In this document: positions 1 to 8,603 of the stretch, piece after piece
Position numbering within the stretch: the first letter of the stretch is position 1
How the letters are laid out: the number at the start of each line of letters is the position of its first letter
Assembly (NCBI RefSeq): GCF_023721715.1
Contig: NZ_JAMDLG010000001.1
Coordinates: 3,573,784-3,637,783 of the forward strand
Origin: Parasegetibacter sp. NRK P23
Lineage (GTDB): Bacteria > Bacteroidota > Bacteroidia > Chitinophagales > Chitinophagaceae
Direction of reading: 5' to 3'
DNA: 64,000 nt
Made by a program: the position numbers and the translations under genes
The notes under the pieces: model-generated
What the model saw: the letters and a program-made list of their open reading frames with translations, nothing else
Databases searched by the model: none
Told to the model about the DNA's origin: nothing

Positions 1-655
1 GCGCACTGTAAGTAGCTCCTGAACTTGTAATGTTCCACGATGGGTTCGAGGTAATAAAGGCGGTGGGGATAAAATAGATCACATGTCCCGCCGGGTAGCT
101 GCTGGCTGCTGGAAGTGTTACGTTGATGGTGGAGGTGCCCGCAGCGCTACCTCCGAAGTTTACCACGACGGCGCTGACATTAACATCCGTGATGGTGATG
201 TTGGTGGTGCCGCCAACCGTAGCGTTAGTAAATGAAACGCCGCCGCTCAGTCCGCCGGAAGTTTTGGCGTAGAGTGCATAGGGTACACTCAGGAGCTGGC
301 TGGTGCCGGTGATGCTGTAGCTGGTACCGCCGGCGGGGTCGGTTTCAGTTTTCACATAATAAGAGTCGTTGGCCCAGTTGATGGCGGAAAAAGTACCTGA
401 AACCACTGAGCCTCCGCCGATCTGTATGCTCACAAGTCCGTTAGCGTTGGTGGTAGGTGTTTGTGTTTCCACATATACTGCCGTGCCCGAGGAAGAGCCT
501 TTGAGGATGCTGATGCGCATCCCAACTGTTTGATTGGTCACGAGGTTGTTGCCTGCGTTTCTTACGATGGCCTGGTAGCTCATGCTGTTAGGGGCCTGTG
601 CGAATAACTGTGCGGATAGAATGAAAGCTGAAAGGAGTAATGTTATTTTTTTCAT
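1..655 (-). CDS. Secreted surface protein, 3' end beyond window (partial)
   Basis: The reading frame opens with ATG at 655-653 and is still open at base 1, so the C-terminus is missing. The visible 218 residues begin with a signal peptide (MKKITLLLSAFILSAQLFA, cleaved before Gln). The mature part begins with a MSYQAIVRNA segment and later has LLSVPYALYAK. This pair of motifs is typical of a large family of Bacteroidota secreted proteins often annotated as collagen-like or tail-fibre-like. The rest is rich in Gly, Ser and Thr, as in beta-rich surface proteins. It starts 5 nt after the stop of the upstream gene on the same strand, so the two are probably co-transcribed. The specific function is unknown; whether a sorting domain follows cannot be seen. 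Confidence 0.8.
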   Translation of the reverse strand, partial: MKKITLLLSAFILSAQLFAQAPNSMSYQAIVRNAGNNLVTNQTVGMRISILKGSSSGTAVYVETQTPTTNANGLVSIQIGGGSVVSGTFSAINWANDSYYVKTETDPAGGTSYSITGTSQLLSVPYALYAKTSGGLSGGVSFTNATVGGTTNITITDVNVSAVVVNFGGSAAGTSTINVTLPAASSYPAGHVIYFIPTAFITSNPSWNITSSGATYSA

Positions 656-660
656 GGAAC

Positions 661-1413
661 TTAGTTTTTAGTAATCTTAAAGGATTGTACCGTTTTGTTG
701 TCGTGGATGATGTTGATGATGTACATGGCGGGGGTAAGCCTGCTGATATCGATTTGCATGTTACCTGACGTAACGGGCCTGCTTTCCAGGACCCTGCCGT
801 TGAGGTCAAGGATCTGGTATACTTTTGAAAGCGGTTGCTTTGTTTGCAGGATCAGCATTCCGGCCGTGGGATTGGGAGAAAGGGTGACCGTATTTTCCAG
901 GGCAAGCACGCGGATGCTTTTTATTTCAGAATAAGCGATGGTGCCGTCGAAATCCTGTTGCCTGATCCTGTAAAAATTAAGGCCCGTTGCGGGCTGGTTG
1001 TCATGGGCGGCATAGTCCGTTACGCTGGTGGCGTAGCCCTTACCCTTTACCTGGGCGAAGGGTTTAAAGGTTCTGCTGTCGGTACTTTTTTCCAGGATGA
1101 ACCGGTCGTTGTGCTGTTCCATGGCTGTTCGCCAACTCAGCAGTACCCTGTTGTCTGTTTCCAGCCTGAGCTGGAAATCCATCAAGGTCACGGGTAGTAC
1201 CTGGTCGATCACGATGGCCTGTATGCCTTGTTGCATAGAGCCACCCGCATCATTCACCACGGTGTAAAAAGCCTGTCCGATAGAGTAATTGACCTGTCCG
1301 CCGCTTCCGGTGGCATCTGCTCCCCCGGCATTAACGACCTCCTGCGCAAATGCGGCCGAGCAGGAGGTGCCCATCAGCGTGATAAGAAAGCACGATCGTA
1401 GTTTGTTGATCAT
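661..1413 (-). CDS. Secreted protein with T9SS type A C-terminal sorting domain
   Basis: A 250-residue exported protein. I place the start at ATG 1413 because it gives a clean signal peptide (MINKLRSCFLITLMGTSCSAAFA); the frame is open further upstream but that would put the signal peptide internally. The middle has the LPVTLMDFQ and NFYRIRQQDFDG signatures seen before many T9SS sorting domains. The last 75 or so residues (TLSPNPTAG, DLNGRVL, a closing strand) fit the type A sorting domain, which directs outer-membrane translocation and cell-surface attachment. There is no catalytic domain. It lies 5 nt upstream of the partial secreted-protein gene, probably in one operon. The function beyond surface display is unknown. 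Confidence 0.8.
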   Translation of the reverse strand: MINKLRSCFLITLMGTSCSAAFAQEVVNAGGADATGSGGQVNYSIGQAFYTVVNDAGGSMQQGIQAIVIDQVLPVTLMDFQLRLETDNRVLLSWRTAMEQHNDRFILEKSTDSRTFKPFAQVKGKGYATSVTDYAAHDNQPATGLNFYRIRQQDFDGTIAYSEIKSIRVLALENTVTLSPNPTAGMLILQTKQPLSKVYQILDLNGRVLESRPVTSGNMQIDISRLTPAMYIINIIHDNKTVQSFKITKN

Positions 1414-1618
1414 AGTAGAGGTTTTTGTTAAAGCGAATTTAACAAAATTCATATGCAAACTTTTAACTGTTTTCGGCTTTCTTCTGCTGTTCGGTTCCGT
1501 TGGTAGCGATTGCTTGCGTAAGAAGGCTATTGATTCAGCGTTGATGGCCGCAAGCAAAAAAGCATTCTTTTATTAAGCAATGGAGCCGAAGAACTGCGCG
1601 GAGCGGTGTCTATAAAAC

Positions 1619-1661
1619 AGTAACGGAGTCAGCATTTAAATTAAACGCTGACTCCGTTACT
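1619..1661 (-). terminator. Intrinsic terminator after the 1110-aa surface protein gene
   Basis: A perfect 15-bp inverted repeat (arms 1619-1633 and 1647-1661) with a short AT-rich loop lies just past the stop codon at 1680 of the minus-strand gene. On the minus strand the stem is followed by a short, interrupted U tract (GTTTTA), so termination may be partial. Confidence 0.65.
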
Positions 1662-1679
1662 TATGATTTCAAACAATTA

Positions 1680-4600
1680 TTACCTGATAATGATCTTCAA
1701 CACCTGTTTATCGTAACTCAGCAGGTAAGTGCCTGAAGGCAGGTGCTGTACATCCATTTGGTTTACACCTGCGGCGGCATCCATCTCTTTGATTAGCCTT
1801 CCGTCGGTGGCCCTTAATACAACGGTGGTTTTGCTCGTTGACCTGAATTTAAGCTGGCCGTTCACTACAGGGTTACCCATAATCGTGATCGTTGGCGCGT
1901 CGTCGCTTATCCGCAGGTAGAGGGTTTTACTGAACTGTGAGCTGCCGTCATTATCTTTCTGGAGCAGCCTGTAATAGTGGGTGCCCGCGTTGGCGCCGGT
2001 GTGAAGGAACCTGTAGTTGCGCGCGGTTCCACTGTTGCCGGCGGCTTTAACATTGCCAATGGCATACCAGTTGATGGCGTTATTGCTGTGCTGCACTTCG
2101 TAGGCATCGGTATTTACTTCTGTCCCGGTTTGCCAGGTCAGTTCAACATCGTTGCCGCGTGCTTTGGCGTTGAACGATACCCATTGTACCGGAAGGGTTC
2201 CGCCAGGTGTAGCTACGGCGAAGTCGGAGAAGCTGCTCAGGCCACTCACAACGAGTTTGCCCGGAATACCGTCTGTGGTGTAGGTCAGGATATTCCCTGT
2301 GATATCGGCCCAGGCTGATCCAGAGCCGCTTCTTTTCAGTAGCCTGGCGTCCTGCCACATCACCTGTGAGAGCGCCAGTTCGGAGAAGTCCAGAACGATG
2401 GTGTAACTCCCCGGCGAGCCAACGGATGAGCTAACCGTAAAGTAAAGGGGCTGAATCGTATAGCCTGCAGGTCTTCCATTGGTGGGCGAAGGCGGCGTGG
2501 TTCCGGTATACCTTGATGCTGTAAGGCTAGTTCCCGTACCGCCTAATCCGTTCCTGAACGTCACATTGATGCCGAGGTCGGCGAAACCTGCCGAGGTACT
2601 GGAGTTGGCGGCGCTCATGGCGAAGGTAGCTCCAGGGCGGTTGTTTACCACGGCCAGTAAAGGTGCCGAGGTGAGATAGTTTGATGCTGCGCCACCACCA
2701 TTGTATGCATGAATGGCATAATGATAGTTTACATCCGCCAGCGCACTGTAGTCTGTTACGGCTGTATCTGAGCCCACATAGATGATGGTGCCGCCCGACA
2801 CGATATCGTCTACGGTATAACTGGAACCATCAACTGGTACAAAACCTGGCGTAGCGCCGGTACTCCTTACTATCAGGTATCCGGCGGCGCTGGATGAAGG
2901 AGAAAAGTTCAATACATTGTTGTATGGATGGGCAGAACCTGTATTGGTGAAATATAGGCCCGTTGCCGGCGCGGTAGGCTCCGCGGAGAGTGCGCTGTAC
3001 ACGGTAACGGTTTCTGAAAAGTCATCCGCCACCTTATTGATTTCCGTCCCCATGGAGAAGGTTTGTGTTTTTGAAACCGTCAGCGTTCCGCTGGTAGGGG
3101 TGGCGACAGTGTTTCCGACTGCGGTTATATTGAGCAGGTGTTCTTCTCCGTTTCTCATGGTCCCGATATTCCAGGTATAGGTGGCGCCGGTGTTGGACAC
3201 GGAGCCAAAAGTTGCTGATGTGCCGGTAACCGTTACATTGGATGGCACCAGTGCGGATACTACCAGATCGGTTACGTTCACGTCACTGAGGTAGCTCACA
3301 GCTATCTGGAAGGTAACAGTTTCTCCGGCCAGTATACCCGCTTTGTTGGCTGTTGTTTTTACGATGATTTCAGAGTTGCAGTCATAAATGTATTGGTTGG
3401 CGGAAGTGTAGGCGCAGCTTCCGTTCGTAACGGTAACCGTGAATTTACCCGCGGTGGTGGGCGCGTAACTGTTGCTGTTGATCCCCGGTACCACGGTGCC
3501 GTTGCGGTACCAGGTGTAGGCAGTGAAGCCCGGTGTGGCATTCAGTAAGGTGCTGGGCAGGCACCCGTCTCCGATTCGCTGCACTTCAATGGTGGGGATG
3601 GTTTCAAACCCGGAGAAGTAGCCGGAGGCGCCTGCCACTCCGGAGAACCCGAAGTAACCTACCGCCAGGGGTCCGGTAGAGGAAACCTTAACGTTGCCGG
3701 ACAGGCCGCTCAGGTAATAAGTGTTCCAGTCTGAACTACCCGCCACGTTTTTTTTCGCGGCGGTAAGGGTTGCCGTTGACACTGTATTGCTACCGTAAGT
3801 GACCGTGATGTTTTCTTCCGATACGGCTGAAGATGAAATGATGGTGATGCCACCCGATATGGTGGTGCCCGCTATATTGGATACATCGGGAATATTGTCG
3901 AGTGAATTCGCCAGCAGGCAGTTTACAGGCGCGATAAAGTTGAGGTCAGCAGTCGCCTCATTCGAAGACCCGCCCAATGATTGAACGGCATAAGCTTCTT
4001 TTGAAACGCGGACATACATGTTGCCACCCGGAGCTGATCCTGTTGGCGAATTGGTGGAATAATAAGTTGATGCGATCTTGTAAAATTCCCCCGCGTTTAT
4101 GGTGGCAAGCGGTGTGGCGGAGCCGTTCACATAGATTTTCGTGTCATTCTGAGTGCCGATGATGACTGGAAACTCAAGATTGTCTGTACCATTTCCGCGA
4201 ACAAAAATATATTCTTTTCCCAACCGGTTTTCAGGGATGATCTGGTCAATTGCACAGTCCTGGCTACCTACTGTATGTGGCTGGTAATGCATCTGGCCGA
4301 TATTAACGGCGATGGGTTTAGTGGAGGTGACGCTGGAACCGATCCAGCCACTCTGGTTGCTGGCGTTGGTGAGCGGCGCTTCCAGTACGTACGTCTGGCC
4401 TTTGTTCAGTGTAACAGAGATGGCATCGGAAGTGATGCCCGCTTCCGTGTTCCCGGACCGAAAGGTACAGTTAGGGTCGTAACCGAATATGTCTACCACG
4501 GTATTGTCCTCTGTGGCCATTATGCCGAGTGAATTGGTTAATATGGCAGTATTGGTTCCCTTATTGGGCGCGCCAACCCATTTGAAAGCCGTTCCCAGCG

Positions 4601-5012
4601 CGGCTCTTCCTTTAGAGGTAAGCGAAGACGCCTGGTTCGCGCTTTTTCCACGCCAGTTTACATAGAATTTCTGACCGCCGGGGGACTCGAAACGCAGCCC
4701 GGCTGAACTGTTGACCAATCCGGTATTGGCGGCCGTCAGCAAGGTGATGTTGTTGTCGGTGCCCCCTGGATCGTAGGAAGCGGTGGCGGCATTGGAAAGG
4801 GATATCGTGGTAGTCGGGGTACTCGCTGTACCCACATACACGTTCACCGAAAACGGCGTGGTTTCCGGTGTTGAAAGGTAAATTCGCTGGTCCACGAAAG
4901 CGCCGCTGATCTGTTTTGGGAGGTAATGCAGGTCACTCAGTTGAGAAAAAGAATGTTGGGAAAAGGCCCATAGAAATACTACGATAAGGCATGCCCTTAG
5001 ACTGGCACTCAT
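1680..5012 (-). CDS. Large T9SS surface protein with IgGFc-binding-like N-terminal domain
   Basis: A 1110-residue exported protein with a signal peptide at residues 1-23 (FLWAFSQHSFSQ). Residues about 25-460 resemble the IgGFc-binding N-terminal domain: repeated beta strands, phrases such as IPENRLGKEYIFVR and VQSLGG, and a GYFGFSG segment. A PKD/Ig-like stretch follows (GFTAYTWYRNGTVV), then a DUF11/CARDB-like domain at about 550-670 (KAGILAGETVTFQIAV). The C-terminus has the LPVQWVSFNAKA and HYYRLLQKDNDGS adaptor and a type A sorting domain (GNPVVNGQLKF to the end). Known members are adhesin-like; immunoglobulin binding is not implied here. A hairpin terminator follows. The domain calls are by eye, the T9SS call is firm, the ligand is unknown. 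Confidence 0.8.
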   Translation of the reverse strand: MSASLRACLIVVFLWAFSQHSFSQLSDLHYLPKQISGAFVDQRIYLSTPETTPFSVNVYVGTASTPTTTISLSNAATASYDPGGTDNNITLLTAANTGLVNSSAGLRFESPGGQKFYVNWRGKSANQASSLTSKGRAALGTAFKWVGAPNKGTNTAILTNSLGIMATEDNTVVDIFGYDPNCTFRSGNTEAGITSDAISVTLNKGQTYVLEAPLTNASNQSGWIGSSVTSTKPIAVNIGQMHYQPHTVGSQDCAIDQIIPENRLGKEYIFVRGNGTDNLEFPVIIGTQNDTKIYVNGSATPLATINAGEFYKIASTYYSTNSPTGSAPGGNMYVRVSKEAYAVQSLGGSSNEATADLNFIAPVNCLLANSLDNIPDVSNIAGTTISGGITIISSSAVSEENITVTYGSNTVSTATLTAAKKNVAGSSDWNTYYLSGLSGNVKVSSTGPLAVGYFGFSGVAGASGYFSGFETIPTIEVQRIGDGCLPSTLLNATPGFTAYTWYRNGTVVPGINSNSYAPTTAGKFTVTVTNGSCAYTSANQYIYDCNSEIIVKTTANKAGILAGETVTFQIAVSYLSDVNVTDLVVSALVPSNVTVTGTSATFGSVSNTGATYTWNIGTMRNGEEHLLNITAVGNTVATPTSGTLTVSKTQTFSMGTEINKVADDFSETVTVYSALSAEPTAPATGLYFTNTGSAHPYNNVLNFSPSSSAAGYLIVRSTGATPGFVPVDGSSYTVDDIVSGGTIIYVGSDTAVTDYSALADVNYHYAIHAYNGGGAASNYLTSAPLLAVVNNRPGATFAMSAANSSTSAGFADLGINVTFRNGLGGTGTSLTASRYTGTTPPSPTNGRPAGYTIQPLYFTVSSSVGSPGSYTIVLDFSELALSQVMWQDARLLKRSGSGSAWADITGNILTYTTDGIPGKLVVSGLSSFSDFAVATPGGTLPVQWVSFNAKARGNDVELTWQTGTEVNTDAYEVQHSNNAINWYAIGNVKAAGNSGTARNYRFLHTGANAGTHYYRLLQKDNDGSSQFSKTLYLRISDDAPTITIMGNPVVNGQLKFRSTSKTTVVLRATDGRLIKEMDAAAGVNQMDVQHLPSGTYLLSYDKQVLKIIIR

Positions 5013-5632
5013 AAAAAATAGGTTAGGGGTTAAGTGATTTCCTCCGCATCAATATGATTTTTACTGATACATTGGGGTTACTAGCGCTTAGGTATATCCT
5101 TTATTATCCTGTAAGGGAAAAAATAAAAATGTAATAGCGTAAACAACTGTTTGGTAGGTAAAAGTGTATGGTCATGTGCCCGAATACGAATAAAGGCGTT
5201 GTTTCCATAATGATCGGGGATGAACCGGGCGCGTCGGATATTTTTGTGTTTCCGGATGTTCATGACCGTTACCGAAGCGGACCAGCAATGGGATATCTTC
5301 TTTTTTGAGGGGTAGTTCCGGCGGAAGATGGGTTTTGCAGTGGAATGTGTCAAAACCCCGAGGTCACTCCTAGGTACTTCGGGCGGCGGGTGCTTCGCGG
5401 GCCTACTGCATACGCTTTCCAATGTGTCAATACGGGTGCGCCTATACACAACTTCCTGTCTTCTGTTTAAAAAAAGTGGTTGCATTATTTATTTTGGCTG
5501 GACAATAATTAAGCGTTTATACCTAAATGTTTTTATTTTTGGTCACTGGTGAACATACTTAGAGAAAATTGTATTTATTTGATACTGTAATGATTAGTTG
5601 AGCATTATTGGCCCCAGCCTGAACATATTTTT
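5013..5632. other. 620-nt divergent intergenic region
   Basis: It separates the large surface protein gene (minus) from the response regulator (plus). The 134-codon minus frame inside it resembles no family I know and lacks a signal peptide, so I do not call it. A TATTTTTG string at 5534-5541 could be a -7 box for the response regulator, but no -33 element is evident at the right spacing. I see no repeat or RNA gene. Confidence 0.4.
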
Positions 5633-6010
5633 ATGAAGAACCGGATATTGTTCGCGGAGGACGATCCCTTTAATCGTCTTGTCTTTAACGCGCTCCTGAA
5701 AAATGAGCCGTACGAAATTACCTGGGTAGAAAATGGCGAAGCAGCCATTGATACCTTCAGGAATTCCTCTTTTGATCTTGCCATTATAGATATCCGGATG
5801 CCGTTGAAGGACGGGTTCGAGGTAGCTTCTTTTATCCGCGCTCAGCCGGGAAGCGATTTACCTATCCTTGCCTTAACAGCTGACAATTCACCCGCTGAAA
5901 AAAGGCGGTGCCGGGAAGCAGGCATGAACGCGTTTTTATCCAAACCAGTTCCCGGTAATCAGCTATTGGAAGAGATCAACCGTCTCCTGGTTGGGTCGCC
6001 ATCAGAATAA
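5633..6010 (+). CDS. Single-domain response regulator (CheY-like receiver)
   Basis: A 125-residue stand-alone receiver domain. The acidic pair D10/D11 (FAEDD), phospho-acceptor D53 (AIIDIRMP), T82 and K104 (FLSKP) are all in place, so it should accept phosphate from a histidine kinase. There is no output domain, so it presumably acts by protein-protein contact or as a phosphorelay intermediate. No kinase is adjacent; the nearest are at 57.3 and 61.3 kb. The sequence (ALTADNSPAEKRRCREAGMN) resembles receivers detached from hybrid kinases. The start is fixed by the MKNRILFAEDD opening. Confidence 0.9.
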   Translation: MKNRILFAEDDPFNRLVFNALLKNEPYEITWVENGEAAIDTFRNSSFDLAIIDIRMPLKDGFEVASFIRAQPGSDLPILALTADNSPAEKRRCREAGMNAFLSKPVPGNQLLEEINRLLVGSPSE

Positions 6011-6101
6011 CCCCTTTAATGATATGTTTCACGGCTTCTGTTGAAAAACACAAGCATCGGAGGATTTCAGTCAAGCAATAATACACCTAAACCATAGTCG
6101 A

Positions 6102-8006
6102 ATGAAGACCATTTTTACACTTTTGGCCTTAACTATTTCAACCCTTATTTGCGCGCAGTCCAATACCGCCATCAGTCTCGATGGTACGGACGATTACCTG
6201 TCTATTCCAGCCTCCGCGTCCGTGAGTCAGCTCCCGGAGTTTACCGTTGAGGGATGGGTATACTGGAACGGAACCGGCAATGGCTGTATGTATGCTGAAA
6301 CAATTGCTGGAAGTAATGATCCTGTATTCAGCATTGTGGCGCGTTCTGCCGACGGTGGCCGGCTTGCGCTGAAATTGACAGATGGCACAGGAACCGGCCT
6401 CAATATTCAACCGGCCACGGGTACCATCGCCACCAACCGGTGGGTGCACGTAGCGGTGGTACGAACCTCTGGTACAAACCTTAAAGTGTACATCGATGGG
6501 CAACTGACGGATGACCTGAATTTCACCGCGCCAAGTTCCTGGACGCCTGATGCCGTTAGCGCCGGTGTGCGCCGTTCAGCAACAAATACTGATTTTTTCA
6601 GCGGCAGGATGGATGAGCTACGGCTGTGGAGCGTCGCCCGCACACAGCAGCAAATCAAAGCGAACATGCTGGGCAAGGGACTGAACAATGATATGCCTTC
6701 ACTCGTTGCCAGTTACCGCTTCAATGAGGGTTCGGGTACCTCAGCCTTAAATTCCGGCACGGTAAATACAGGTGTTGACGCCACGCTGATCAACGGTGGA
6801 ACCTGGGTGGCCAGCCCAATCCAGTTTACGGCGAACGCCTTGCATTTCGACCAGGCGAACGATCGTTTCGGGGCTCCGGTCGCTACCACAGCAACCACCA
6901 ATGTTACCATGGAAGCCTGGATTTACCACAACGGCGGCAGGGGCACGGACCATATGATCATGACCAATGGAGTAGCTAACTCTAACGGTTATGCGTTATT
7001 TATCAATACCCAGCTCCGGTTGCTGGTCTCGGTAGGTAACGGTCTTTATGGAACAACATTTTATGTTCCCACCGACCAGTGGTGCCACCTCGCTATGGTG
7101 TTCAGTACTACCGGGGTTACCGTTTACGCCAATGGCACACCTATCTACACCAATAATGTACTGCCTACGACACCCGTGGGTTCATTTGTGATGGGATACA
7201 GGGATGGATTCGGCCAGCCTTACGATGGGGGTATAGACGAGGTCAGAATCTGGAATGTTGCCCGCACCCAGTCTGAGATACAGGCAGCCATGTACGGAGA
7301 AATCGATCCCGCAACACCGGGCCTTGCCGCATACTATACTTTTAACCAGGGTGTGACCGATGGCGACAACAGCGGCCTTACAACCGTTGTTGATCAGGCG
7401 GGAAACTTCAATGGCACCATTACGAATTTCGCGCTGACCGGCACGACTTCAAATTACATCGGGCAGCAAAACACACTATCGGTATTGCCTGTGCGCTGGC
7501 AGTCCTTCACGGCAACTGCGGTGAACGGGAACGTGATGCTTAACTGGGGCACCGCCCAGGAGATCAATACCCGCGACTTCACGGTGGAGCACAGTACGGA
7601 CCAAACCAACTGGCGGGGTATCGCAACAATAGCCGGTGCGGGCTCCAGCAACAGTCCTAAGGATTATCATTACAGGCACGACGCTCCTGCTGCGGGCCGT
7701 AACTATTACCGCATCCGCCAAACGGACCTTGACGGGGCATATACCTATTCCGAACTACGGAGTGTACTTATCAATAAAACCGCAACAGCGTTGAGGGTAT
7801 TGGGCAATCCTGTCAGTCATGGCACGCTGAGGTTCAGCCTGTCTGTTGACCGTGCAACACAGGTTACCCTCTATCACGCGGATGGCCGTGCCGTGTGGAG
7901 CGCAAAACTTGGCGCCGGTATTCATGAGATTCCTGCCACAGGATTACCAGCCGGAACTTATGTGTTGCGTTGCGCCGAAGGCAGCCAGCAGGTGCTTGTG
8001 CACTAG
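6102..8006 (+). CDS. T9SS surface protein with two LamG-like (concanavalin A-fold) domains
   Basis: A 634-residue exported protein with signal peptide MKTIFTLLALTISTLICAQ. Two LamG/LamGL-type jelly-roll domains follow, at about 20-210 and 240-425. Each has the hallmark order EGWVYWNG or EAWIYHNGG, then WVHVAVV or WCHLAMVFS, then GRMDELRLWSVART or GGIDEVRIWNVART. The C-terminal 170 residues contain LPVRWQSFTATA, NYYRIRQTDLDGAY and a type A sorting domain ending LPAGTYVLRC. Such domains commonly bind glycans or act as structural modules on the surface; the ligand is not predictable. A strong terminator follows. Confidence 0.88.
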   Translation: MKTIFTLLALTISTLICAQSNTAISLDGTDDYLSIPASASVSQLPEFTVEGWVYWNGTGNGCMYAETIAGSNDPVFSIVARSADGGRLALKLTDGTGTGLNIQPATGTIATNRWVHVAVVRTSGTNLKVYIDGQLTDDLNFTAPSSWTPDAVSAGVRRSATNTDFFSGRMDELRLWSVARTQQQIKANMLGKGLNNDMPSLVASYRFNEGSGTSALNSGTVNTGVDATLINGGTWVASPIQFTANALHFDQANDRFGAPVATTATTNVTMEAWIYHNGGRGTDHMIMTNGVANSNGYALFINTQLRLLVSVGNGLYGTTFYVPTDQWCHLAMVFSTTGVTVYANGTPIYTNNVLPTTPVGSFVMGYRDGFGQPYDGGIDEVRIWNVARTQSEIQAAMYGEIDPATPGLAAYYTFNQGVTDGDNSGLTTVVDQAGNFNGTITNFALTGTTSNYIGQQNTLSVLPVRWQSFTATAVNGNVMLNWGTAQEINTRDFTVEHSTDQTNWRGIATIAGAGSSNSPKDYHYRHDAPAAGRNYYRIRQTDLDGAYTYSELRSVLINKTATALRVLGNPVSHGTLRFSLSVDRATQVTLYHADGRAVWSAKLGAGIHEIPATGLPAGTYVLRCAEGSQQVLVH

Positions 8007-8050
8007 GCGGGCTGAATAGCCGGTAGTTAAAGCGCTGTGGCGCATGGCAT

Positions 8051-8097
8051 ATGGAAATGAGACGGACCCCCGAGCCGTTTCATTTCCATTTTTTTAT
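8051..8097 (+). terminator. Rho-independent terminator
   Basis: A 15-bp stem with one G-T pair (arms 8051-8065 and 8075-8089), a 9-nt loop and a run of T. It ends transcription of the LamG surface protein gene. Confidence 0.9.
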
Positions 8098-8603
8098 TAT
8101 CGGGTTATCTAAAAATTATCCGCCGTTCCCCGCGGCATATGAATACATTATTGAGCTAATTTGAGCACCTCAAAGAAATTAACTTCTTCCCGCTCAACCA
8201 TTGGAAGTTGCAGCTTACAAACCATCAGGATAAAAATCTTCTTCCTGAAGCGCCGCCTTAATTATAGTGGTATAGTACTATGAGCGCACCGGCCGCTAAT
8301 CATGTAGCGCTATTCCTTTTCTTGATAGGTATATGAAGTTTCAGTTAAAATTTGAATACTAAGGATTAAAATGCGTTAACGCACCAACGCAAACGTTTGA
8401 TACTTTTATTATCATAAGAAAGGCCATCAACAACAGACTAACGATTTTTAGAAATATCGCTTTCTTATCAGCTACCAATAACGCCCCTACTCCAAGTTTA
8501 GCTTGTTAGATGCATAACATGTCCTTGAAAATATAGCCATTTTCAGGATGGCATCGCTGTGCCCGCGAGTAACATATACAATAACCATCAAAACGAACAG
8601 ATC
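8098..8603. other. Long upstream region of the susC-like gene
   Basis: About 500 nt without a coding frame between the LamG gene terminator and the SusC-like gene. The only structured elements I see are the two adjacent palindromes listed separately. No exact TAnnTTTG box is present, so the promoter is unassigned. A long 5' leader is possible. Confidence 0.4.
8372..8399. promoter_or_regulatory. Paired palindromes, candidate operator upstream of susCD
   Basis: A perfect 12-bp palindrome (TGCGTTAACGCA, 8372-8383) is followed by a perfect 10-bp palindrome (CAAACGTTTG, 8390-8399), centres 17 nt apart, about 205 nt before the SusC start. The second, with its central CG, resembles LacI/CcpA-family operators. 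No such regulator is encoded in the window, so the assignment is inferred. Confidence 0.4.

Noticed and set aside
5081-5485. 134-codon minus-strand frame in the large intergenic region
   Set aside because: No signal peptide, domain or family resemblance, and a low-complexity, mixed composition. More likely non-coding.
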